Assembly: GCA_021798375.1 (NCBI GenBank)
Contig: JAJZHU010000137.1
Location: forward strand, 1-6,594
Source of the DNA: Pseudomonadota bacterium
Lineage (GTDB): Bacteria; Pseudomonadota; Alphaproteobacteria; Acetobacterales; Acetobacteraceae
Length of the DNA stretch: 6,594 nt
Direction of reading: 5' to 3'
Shown here: piece by piece, positions 1-5,090 of the stretch
How the letters are laid out: every line of letters begins with the position of its first letter
Numbering within the stretch: position 1 is the first letter of the stretch
Made by a program: the position numbers and the translations under genes
Notes under the pieces: model-generated
Seen by the model: only the letters and a program-made list of their open reading frames with translations
The model's database searches: none
Told to the model about the DNA's origin: nothing

Positions 1-488
1 TGGTGCCGGAAGACGGCAATCTCATCGAGAACGTGCGCAACACCAACGCCGACGTCATTGTCTGCGCGCTCGACAGCGCCTCACGCGATACAATCGAATC
101 GATGGGCGCCCTGCATCGGGGCGAACCACGGCCGGTGGTGATGTTCGTCGATCGCTCGGAGCCGGGGCGAATCGAACAAGCCATGGAGGCGGGCATCGCC
201 GCCTATGTGATCGAAGGCTTGGCGCCACAACGGGTGAAGCCGGTGATCGACGTCGCGATCGCGCGATTTCGTGCCCACCGCCAGTTACAGGACCAACTCG
301 ACGAGGCGCGAATGGCGCTATCCGACCGCAAATTGATCGATCGGGCGAAGCTGATCCTGATCAAACAACGCCATATGACCGAAGACGAAGCCCACCGCAG
401 CTTGCGCAAATTGGCGATGGAGCAGGGGCGCAAACTCCGGGATGTCGCGGAGAGCGTGATTTCGCTGAGTGATATGATCAAGCAATAG
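1..488 (+). CDS. nasT: NasT-type ANTAR antitermination regulator (5' end cut off)
   Basis: This is a cytoplasmic RNA-binding antiterminator that switches on nitrate assimilation genes. The reading frame is open from base 3 to the TAG at 486-488 (161 codons). The family is usually about 190-200 residues, so roughly 30-40 N-terminal residues, including the first receiver strand with its acidic pocket, lie outside the window; the GTG at base 3 is not the true start. Visible residues 1-95 are receiver-like, with the NasT signatures SRDTIESM, VVMFVD, EAGIAAYVIEGL and RVKPVIDVAIARF. A coiled linker (about 90-110) joins an ANTAR domain (about 108-155: DRAKLILIKQRHMTEDEAHRSL, then RKLAMEQGRKLRDVAESV), the three-helix RNA-binding module. 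The residue expected to be the phospho-acceptor Asp appears to be Ala (visible residue 22, bases 66-68). NasS is encoded downstream and a likely RNA target lies immediately 3' of this gene. Identification as NasT is firm; the Ala call depends on alignment from memory. Confidence 0.93.
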   Translation, partial: VPEDGNLIENVRNTNADVIVCALDSASRDTIESMGALHRGEPRPVVMFVDRSEPGRIEQAMEAGIAAYVIEGLAPQRVKPVIDVAIARFRAHRQLQDQLDEARMALSDRKLIDRAKLILIKQRHMTEDEAHRSLRKLAMEQGRKLRDVAESVISLSDMIKQ

Positions 489-500
489 GCATTAATTGCC
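488..500 (+). repeat. Small inverted repeat at the nasT stop codon
   Basis: GGCA (488-491) and TGCC (497-500) form a perfect 4-bp stem around the five-base loop TTAAT, starting in the nasT stop codon. No T-tract follows directly, so it does not qualify as an intrinsic terminator. It could be a weak 3'-end hairpin or chance. Read-through from nasT into the downstream region therefore cannot be excluded. Confidence 0.3.
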
Positions 501-582
501 CATTAATGATGCATATAAATTAATTTTCAAATCATTGCATTTTTTTGGTGCATTTTAGATCGCGTTGGGTAAAACTCATCTC
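489..582 (+). promoter_or_regulatory. AT-rich promoter region between nasT and nasS
   Basis: This stretch is markedly AT-rich against a GC-rich background and lies upstream of the leader hairpins, so it is the natural place for the operon promoter. Two sigma-70-like options are visible, neither strong. The first is TATAAA at 514-519 (5 of 6 to the -10 consensus), with only TTAATT at 492-497 as a -35. The second is TTGGTG at 545-550, overlapping the NtrC-like site, with TAAAAC at 570-575 (4 of 6) after a long 19-base spacer; this one would start RNA near 582, just before the first leader hairpin. I looked for a sigma-54 GG-N10-GC pair with a fitting context and found none. ATTAAT occurs three times (491, 502, 519). 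Confidence 0.5.
536..552 (+). promoter_or_regulatory. Candidate NtrC binding site
   Basis: The 17-mer TGCATTTTTTTGGTGCA has the layout of enterobacterial NtrC operators (TGCAC, seven bases, GTGCA). Its outer arms TGCA/TGCA are symmetric, and the right half GGTGCA is perfect. Against the glnA-type site TGCACTATATTGGTGCA, quoted from memory, 14 of 17 positions agree. A further GGTGCA half-site at 585-590 lacks a left partner and is already part of the leader hairpin. NtrC control would fit a nitrogen-assimilation operon that must be off when ammonium is plentiful. The site is inferred from sequence only. Confidence 0.5.
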
Positions 583-631
583 ACGGTGCAGCGCAGCATA
601 TTCGCGCTGTAACAAGCCAACGGCGGTTTGT
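583..631 (+). ncRNA. Two-hexaloop ANTAR (NasT) target leader
   Basis: Two consecutive hairpins match the known ANTAR target layout of paired hexaloops with A at loop position 1 and G at position 4. Hairpin 1 has stem 586-589/596-599 (GGTGC-side against GCAT, one G-U) and loop AGCGCA (590-595). Hairpin 2 has stem 612-618/625-631 (ACAAGCC against GGTTTGT, seven pairs, one G-U) and loop AACGGC (619-624). A 12-base linker separates them. Both loops share A at 1, C at 3 and G at 4. The element is downstream of nasT and about 94 bases before nasS, so it would sit in the 5' untranslated leader of the nasS operon. Hairpin 1 is short and a stronger competing hairpin overlaps it. No U-tract terminator follows, so the output mechanism is not obvious from the sequence. 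Confidence 0.62.
587..611 (+). repeat. Hairpin competing with the first ANTAR hexaloop
   Basis: TGCAGCGC (587-594) pairs with GCGCTGTA (604-611) through eight pairs, including one G-U, around the nine-base loop AGCATATTC (595-603). It uses the bases of hexaloop 1 and of its stem, so the two folds cannot coexist, but it ends exactly where hexaloop hairpin 2 begins. It is thermodynamically the stronger fold by pair count. It could be an off-state structure or simply the default fold in place of hexaloop 1. Confidence 0.45.
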
Positions 632-724
632 TCTCGTCCGGCCTGAACCTCACTCGCGGTCCAATGGCGGCCCGCTCATTCGCACGACGCCCGGTTTCGT
701 CCGGCGCCTGCGTGGAGAGCGACG
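632..724 (+). promoter_or_regulatory. Rest of the nasS leader, with its ribosome binding site
   Basis: There is no convincing gene here. The nasS ribosome binding site GGAG (714-717) lies seven bases before the ATG at 725. A short inverted repeat CCGG/CCGG (691-694/701-704) has the six-base loop TTTCGT, which lacks the A1/G4 signature. An imperfect direct repeat is present: GGTTT-gttct-CGTCCGGC (625-642) recurs as GGTTTCGTCCGGC (693-705). GGTTTG (625-630) can also pair with TGAACC (644-649), which would open hexaloop hairpin 2. No run of T follows any of these hairpins. Confidence 0.4.
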
Positions 725-1816
725 ATGGTATCAGCCGCGCCTTTCACATTCACCCAGGCCCATTTTCGCCTCGGCTTTGTGCCGCTGGTCGATGCCGCAC
801 CGCTGGTGGTGGCCGCTCACCGGGGTTTCTTCGCCCAACATGGCCTACGGGTGGATCTGGTGCCCTGCGCCTCGTGGGCCAGTCTGCGCGACCGGCTGGC
901 GTTTGGCGTGCTGGAGGGTGCCGCGATGCTGGCGCCCATGCCGATCGCCACCAATCTTGGCCTGGGCGGCGTCGAGGCCAATCTGCGGGTGATCGGCACG
1001 CTCAGCCACAATGGCAACGCGATCACGCTCGGCGCCCGCTTGTTGCAGGAAATCCGCTGGGCCGCCCCCGGCCTGTGCGATCAGCGCCCTTTGCCCGCCA
1101 AGGCCCTGGCGGCCGCCCTGGCGGCGCGGCGCGAAGCCGGGCGCGAAAAACCCACCCTGGCGGTGGTGTTTCCCTTTTCCTCCCATAATTACCTCTTGCG
1201 CGATTGGCTGGCCTCCGCCGGCATCGACCCGGAACGCGACGTGCGGCTGGTGGTGGTGCCCCCGCCTCAGGTAGCCGAACGGCTTGCCGCGGACGAGATC
1301 GACGGATTTTGCGCCGGTGCGCCCTGGAGTTCGCGCGCCGTGGCATTGCGGGCCGGCGAAATGGTGTGCATTACCGCCGAAATCTGGCCCGATCATCCCG
1401 AGAAGATCCTCGCGGTGCGCGACGAATGTCTGGAAACCCGGCAATCCGGTCTGATCGCGCTAATGGCGGCGCTGTCCAAGGCAGGTGCCTGGCTCGATCG
1501 CGCCGAGGCCGACGATCTGACCGAAGCGGCCCGCCTGCTCAGCACCCATGGCGGGCTTGCGATGCCGGTGGCCACCATCGCGGGCGTGCTGGCCGGCCGG
1601 ATCATCACGGCGCCAGATCACGCGCCAGTCGATTTCGCGCCATTCCGCTTCTCAAAATTAGCGCCCGATCCCGCCCATGGCCTGCGCTGGCTGCGGGAAA
1701 TGCGCCGCTGGGGCCATGTGCCGGAAGACACGCAAGACGCGCTGATCGATCGCATTTGGACCAACCACATTTGGCAACAGACGTTTGCATGTCAGGAGGT
1801 TTCCTCATGTATCTAA
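725..1816 (+). CDS. nasS: NasS-type cytoplasmic nitrate sensor (NrtA/CmpA family)
   Basis: This 363-residue protein belongs to the NrtA/CmpA nitrate/bicarbonate-binding family. It lacks a signal peptide: the N-terminus is MVSAAPFTFTQ and goes straight into the first strand, so it is cytoplasmic like NasS rather than a periplasmic transporter component. NasS binds nitrate or nitrite and, when empty, sequesters NasT. Family signatures are GFVPLVDAAPLVVA (17-30), then GFF, APMPIATNLGLGG, FPFSSHNYLLRDWL (149-162), GFCAGAPW (to 201) and WPDHPEK (221-227). The ATG at 725 is the first start after an in-frame TGA at 644 and has GGAG seven bases upstream. The 3' end overlaps the next gene by 10 bp. 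Being next to nasT supports NasS over a transporter subunit. Unusually, the two are separated by a regulatory gap instead of being closely coupled. Confidence 0.88.
   Translation: MVSAAPFTFTQAHFRLGFVPLVDAAPLVVAAHRGFFAQHGLRVDLVPCASWASLRDRLAFGVLEGAAMLAPMPIATNLGLGGVEANLRVIGTLSHNGNAITLGARLLQEIRWAAPGLCDQRPLPAKALAAALAARREAGREKPTLAVVFPFSSHNYLLRDWLASAGIDPERDVRLVVVPPPQVAERLAADEIDGFCAGAPWSSRAVALRAGEMVCITAEIWPDHPEKILAVRDECLETRQSGLIALMAALSKAGAWLDRAEADDLTEAARLLSTHGGLAMPVATIAGVLAGRIITAPDHAPVDFAPFRFSKLAPDPAHGLRWLREMRRWGHVPEDTQDALIDRIWTNHIWQQTFACQEVSSCI
1794..1799 (+). promoter_or_regulatory. Perfect Shine-Dalgarno that fixes the start of the small winged-helix gene
   Basis: AGGAGG lies inside the last codons of nasS, seven bases before ATG 1807. 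The downstream frame is open from well upstream (no stop since at least 1204), so this site, together with where homology begins, decides the start. It is the strongest ribosome binding site in the window and suggests high or independent translation of a regulatory protein. Confidence 0.85.
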
Positions 1817-2292
1817 ATAATAATTTGCCGCGTGCGACAGACGGCGTGGGACTTTCCGCAAGCGTGGCGGCCACGCGGGCGTTGATCCTGATCGTCGAAA
1901 AAGACACCGATCTGATCGCGTCCATCACCGCGCAGCTGGAACAATTGGGCATCGACCTAAGCGCGCTGGCGCGCCCCGCCGCCGGCCCCTCGGATGACAT
2001 CTCCGCATTTCATGATCTCTCGCTCAATCGCAGCACCTTCCGGGTCACGCGCGCGGGGCAAGAACTACAGATGGGCCCAACCGAATTTCGTTTGCTCGAT
2101 TTCCTCATCCGCGCCCCGCGCCGGGTCTTTTCGCGCGATCAACTGCTCGATGGCGTCTGGAGCGATGTCCATGTCGAACCCCGCATCGTCGATGTTTACG
2201 TCGCCAAACTGCGCCGTTGCCTTGCCAGCCAAAACCAGCCCGATCTGATCCGCACCGTGCGTGGCAATGGCTACGCACTCGACCTGGCTTAA
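1807..2292 (+). CDS. PhoB/OmpR-type winged-helix regulator with a truncated receiver
   Basis: This 161-residue protein is a probable DNA-binding regulator. The C-terminal part (about 70-160) is a complete OmpR/PhoB winged-helix domain: MGPTEFRLLDFL (89-100), SRDQLLDGVW (109-118), VEPRIVDVYVAKLRRCL (123-139, recognition helix) and IRTVRGNGYAL (148-158). Residues 24-55 (RALILIVEKDTDLIASI, then QLEQLGIDLSALA) resemble strand 1 and helix 1 of a receiver, with E31/D33 in place of the acidic pocket. The sequence then passes through a Pro/Ala/Gly linker (56-62) directly to the DNA-binding domain. About 80-90 residues carrying the phospho-acceptor Asp, the conserved Thr/Ser and the Lys are absent, so normal phosphorelay is impossible. 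No frameshift is seen. It overlaps nasS by 10 bp and precedes nirB by 13 bp, so it is co-expressed with the pathway. I do not know a named nitrate regulator with this architecture. Possible targets are this operon or others. Confidence 0.85.
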   Translation: MYLNNNLPRATDGVGLSASVAATRALILIVEKDTDLIASITAQLEQLGIDLSALARPAAGPSDDISAFHDLSLNRSTFRVTRAGQELQMGPTEFRLLDFLIRAPRRVFSRDQLLDGVWSDVHVEPRIVDVYVAKLRRCLASQNQPDLIRTVRGNGYALDLA

Positions 2293-2295
2293 GGA
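2291..2295 (+). promoter_or_regulatory. nirB ribosome binding site
   Basis: AAGGA overlaps the TAA stop of the winged-helix gene and lies 10 bases before ATG 2306 and 16 before ATG 2312. This favours 2306 as the nirB start over the in-frame GTG 2261 and ATG 2267, which lie inside the upstream gene. Confidence 0.6.
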
Positions 2296-2305
2296 ATTCC
2301 TGTTC

Positions 2306-4765
2306 ATGAACATGATCGTCAACCCCAAGGAACGGCTGGTACTGGTAGGCAACGGCATGGCCGGCATCCGCGCCATCGAGGAAATCCTTGCGCGTGCGCC
2401 GGGCCGCTTTGCCATCACCGTGTTCGGCGCCGAGCCCCACGGCAATTACAATCGCATCATGCTCTCGCCGGTGCTGTCGCGCGAAAAAAAATTCGAATCG
2501 ATCATCACCCATGACCTCGCCTGGTACGAAGAACAAGGCATCGAGTTGATCTCCGGCGAAGCGGTCGTCGAGATCGACCGCATCAATCAGACCGTCACCA
2601 GCGCCGCCGGCACCAGTCGTGGCTATGATGTGTTGCTGCTCGCCACGGGCTCCATGCCATTCCTGCTGCCGGTGGAAGGCAATGATCTGCACGGCGTGGT
2701 CGGCTTCCGCGATCTGGCGGATGTCGAAAAAATGCTGAAAATCGCGGGCGCCAAGCGCCATGCCGTGGTAATCGGTGGCGGCTTGCTGGGGCTTGAGGCC
2801 GCCAACGGCCTGATGCTGAACGGCATGGACGTGACCGTGATCCATCTGCCCCCAACCCTGATGGAACGGCAGCTCGATCGCGAGGCCTCGGAATTGCTCC
2901 AACGCGATCTCACCGCGCGCGGCCTGGCCTGCATCACCGGCGCCAACACCGCCGCCCTGATCGGCAACAGCCAAGACGAAGTCATCGCGCTGCGCCTCAA
3001 GGACGGCCGCGAATTTCCGGCCGATCTGGTGGTGATGGCCGTGGGCATCCGCCCCTCGATCACGCTTGGCAAACATGCCGGGCTCGACTGCAATCGCGGC
3101 ATTCTGGTCGATGATGGCATGCGCACCTCCGATCCCCTGATCTGGGCGGTGGGCGAATGCATCGAACATCGCGGCGTGTGCTATGGGCTGGTCGCGCCCT
3201 TGTTCGACATGGCAAAGATTTGCGCCGATCGCATCACTGGCGTTGCGGCCTCGAATTATATTCCCGCCGAATCCCCCACGCGCCTCAAGGTCACCGGCAT
3301 CGACATGTTCTCGGTCGGCGCCTTCGATGGCGGCGAGGGCTGCGAAGACATCATCATGCGCGACAGTTCGCGCGGCCAATACCGCCGCGTCGTCGTTAAG
3401 GAAAATCGGGTTGTCGGCGTGCTGCTCTATGGCGATGCGGCCGACGGCGCCTGGTATTTCGATCTGATGAAACAAAAAACCGATATCGCGCCAATCCGCG
3501 GCGGCTTGATTTTTGGCCCTGCCTTCGCCGCGGACGGCACCGCCTCGGGCGCCGACATCGGCGCCATGGCGGACGACGCCGAGATTTGCGGCTGCAACGG
3601 TGTCTGCAAAGGCAAGATCGTCGGCGCGATCAAGGAATTCGGCCTCTCCACGCTCGATGAAGTGCGCGCCCGCACCAAGGCCTCGGCCTCTTGTGGCAGT
3701 TGCACCGGACAGGTCGAGAAAATTCTGGCGTATGCCGCGGGCGACGCCTATAAGGCCGGCCCCAAGATCAAACCAATGTGCAAATGCACCACCCACGGCC
3801 ACGATGCGGTCCGCGCGGAAATTCGCGCGCGCAAACTGATGTCGATCCCCGCCGTAATGCGCGCGTTGAATTGGAAAACCACCGATGGCTGCGCGTCCTG
3901 CCGCCCGGCTTTGAATTATTATCTGCTGTGCGAATGGCCCGGCGAATATCAGGATGATTTTCAATCGCGCTTTGTTAACGAACGCATGCATGCCAACATC
4001 CAGAAAGACGGCACCTATTCGGTGGTGCCGCGCATGTGGGGCGGGGTAACAAATGCCGCCGAACTGCGCGCCATCGCCGATGTGGTCGAACGCTATGATA
4101 TCCCCAGCGTCAAGGTCACCGGCGGGCAGCGCATCGATCTGCTCGGCGTGCGAAAGGAGCAACTTCCCGATGTGTGGCGCGATCTGAACGACGCGGGCAT
4201 GATATCGGGTGCGGCCTACGCCAAGGGTCTGCGTACGGTAAAAACCTGCGTGGGATCTGAATGGTGCCGTTTTGGCACACAGGATTCCACCAGCATGGGC
4301 ATCGGGCTTGAAAAAATGACCTGGGGTTCCTCGACCCCCGCCAAGGTGAAAATGGCGGTGTCGGGCTGCCCGCGCAACTGCGCCGAATCCTCGATCAAGG
4401 ATTTCGGCGTCATCGCCACCGAAAGCGGCTGGGATCTGCTGGTCGGCGGCAATGGCGGCGTGAAATTGCGCGAGACCGAACTGTTGGCAAAAGTCGCCAC
4501 CGCCGGGGAAGTTCTGGAATACGCCGCGGCCTTCATGCAACTCTACCGCGAAGAGGCGCGTTATCTGGAACGCACCGCCCATTGGATCGAGCGCGTCGGC
4601 GTCGCCTATGTGCAATCGCGATTGCTTCCCGACGCCGCCGCCCGCAAGAACTTGCATGATCGCTTCTTGATTTCGCAAAAATTCGCCCAAATCGACCCTT
4701 GGGCGGAGCGCGCCCGCCAGGGTGTGCAGGCTCACGAATTCCGGCCTCTGGCGTTGGTGGAGTAG
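2306..4765 (+). CDS. nirB: Assimilatory nitrite reductase [NAD(P)H], large subunit
   Basis: This 819-residue cytoplasmic enzyme performs the six-electron reduction of nitrite to ammonium with NAD(P)H. Length is as expected (E. coli NirB about 847). Domains in order: a FAD/NAD(P) reductase with GNGMAG (15-20, FAD) and GGGLLG (157-162, NAD(P)), ending in AVGECIEHRG. Next come two BFD-like cysteine modules, with C428/C430 (plus C434) and C463/C466, then C492/C494 and C529/C532. A siroheme/[4Fe-4S] sulfite/nitrite reductase half follows (about 560-780), with its cluster and siroheme ligands C648, C654, C688 and C692 in TCVGSEWC and SGCPRNC. All expected ligands are present and the frame is intact. 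The start at 2306 is chosen from AAGGA and from the short family N-terminus before KERLVLVGNG. nirD follows after 4 bp. Siroheme synthesis (CysG) must be encoded elsewhere. Confidence 0.97.
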   Translation: MNMIVNPKERLVLVGNGMAGIRAIEEILARAPGRFAITVFGAEPHGNYNRIMLSPVLSREKKFESIITHDLAWYEEQGIELISGEAVVEIDRINQTVTSAAGTSRGYDVLLLATGSMPFLLPVEGNDLHGVVGFRDLADVEKMLKIAGAKRHAVVIGGGLLGLEAANGLMLNGMDVTVIHLPPTLMERQLDREASELLQRDLTARGLACITGANTAALIGNSQDEVIALRLKDGREFPADLVVMAVGIRPSITLGKHAGLDCNRGILVDDGMRTSDPLIWAVGECIEHRGVCYGLVAPLFDMAKICADRITGVAASNYIPAESPTRLKVTGIDMFSVGAFDGGEGCEDIIMRDSSRGQYRRVVVKENRVVGVLLYGDAADGAWYFDLMKQKTDIAPIRGGLIFGPAFAADGTASGADIGAMADDAEICGCNGVCKGKIVGAIKEFGLSTLDEVRARTKASASCGSCTGQVEKILAYAAGDAYKAGPKIKPMCKCTTHGHDAVRAEIRARKLMSIPAVMRALNWKTTDGCASCRPALNYYLLCEWPGEYQDDFQSRFVNERMHANIQKDGTYSVVPRMWGGVTNAAELRAIADVVERYDIPSVKVTGGQRIDLLGVRKEQLPDVWRDLNDAGMISGAAYAKGLRTVKTCVGSEWCRFGTQDSTSMGIGLEKMTWGSSTPAKVKMAVSGCPRNCAESSIKDFGVIATESGWDLLVGGNGGVKLRETELLAKVATAGEVLEYAAAFMQLYREEARYLERTAHWIERVGVAYVQSRLLPDAAARKNLHDRFLISQKFAQIDPWAERARQGVQAHEFRPLALVE

Positions 4766-4769
4766 TACA

Positions 4770-5090
4770 ATGACACAAGAAATTTGGCGCGAAATCGGCG
4801 TGATCGACGATATTCCACCGCTCGGGTCAAGGGTGATCTCCGTCAACGCGGGCGATATCGCCATCTTCCGCACCAGCGACGATCATGTCTTTGCGCTGGA
4901 TGATCTATGCCCGCACAAGCAAGGGAAGCTAAGCCAAGGCATCGTGCATGATCGCGCCGTCACCTGCCCCTTGCACTCCTGGGTGATTGGCCTGGACGAT
5001 GGCAAGGCCCTCGACCCCGATGAGGGCTGCACAAAGACGCACGAAATACGGCTTGAAGGGCGGCGAATTTTCCTAAGGCTGACCGCCTGA
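4770..5090 (+). CDS. nirD: Nitrite reductase small subunit, Rieske-type NirD
   Basis: This 106-residue partner of NirB has the Rieske fold (REIGVIDDIPPLGSRVI at the N-terminus, then IAIFRTSDDHVFALDDLCPH). The four Rieske [2Fe-2S] ligands are present as C47-P-H49 and C66-P-L-H69 within LCPHKQGKLSQGI and VTCPLHSWVI. Many enterobacterial NirD proteins, including the E. coli one, have lost these residues, so this subunit may carry a real cluster and take part in electron transfer. The ATG at 4770 is chosen because GGAG (4759-4762) lies seven bases upstream and because earlier in-frame starts lie inside nirB. The stop TGA shares its last base with the ATG of nasA (TGATG), which implies translational coupling. 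Confidence 0.95.
   Translation: MTQEIWREIGVIDDIPPLGSRVISVNAGDIAIFRTSDDHVFALDDLCPHKQGKLSQGIVHDRAVTCPLHSWVIGLDDGKALDPDEGCTKTHEIRLEGRRIFLRLTA

Noticed and set aside
506..523. Tiny leader peptide starting at ATG 506 (five codons, then TAA)
   Set aside because: It has no ribosome binding site, lies in the promoter region upstream of the likely transcript start, and has no informative codons.
529..544. Possible IHF site in the AT-rich stretch (AATCAT-TGCA-TTT)
   Set aside because: It misses key consensus positions in both halves, and AT-rich DNA gives such matches by chance.
505..546. AATGAT/ATCATT inverted repeat followed by seven T as a nasT terminator
   Set aside because: The stem is only six AT-rich pairs with a 20-base loop, and three bases separate it from the T-run, which is better explained as the centre of the NtrC-like site. 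A weak terminator role cannot be fully excluded.
658..671. GG-N10-GC spacing resembling a sigma-54 promoter
   Set aside because: The surrounding bases do not match TGGCAC/TTGC, and it would lie downstream of the leader hairpins.
628..1188. A 186-codon + strand frame overlapping the leader and the start of nasS
   Set aside because: It is out of frame with nasS, Arg/Gly/Pro-rich, has no recognisable domain, and its first part covers the structured leader. nasS has clear homology and a ribosome binding site.
1204..1806. Upstream extension of the winged-helix gene (or a fusion with another protein)
   Set aside because: The frame is open, but the extension only re-reads nasS in another frame and has low-complexity Arg-rich content. 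The perfect AGGAGG before ATG 1807 marks the true start.
2261..2305. Earlier in-frame nirB starts (GTG 2261, ATG 2267)
   Set aside because: Both lie inside the conserved end of the winged-helix gene and would add residues not typical of NirB. AAGGA at 2291-2295 fits ATG 2306.
2105..4873. A 922-codon open frame on the minus strand opposite nirB
   Set aside because: It lies exactly antisense to a highly conserved enzyme gene, has no domain I recognise, and is rich in His/Ala/Gly/Asp as expected from the codon-position bias of the + strand gene. It also runs through the nirB-nirD junction without a plausible gene start.
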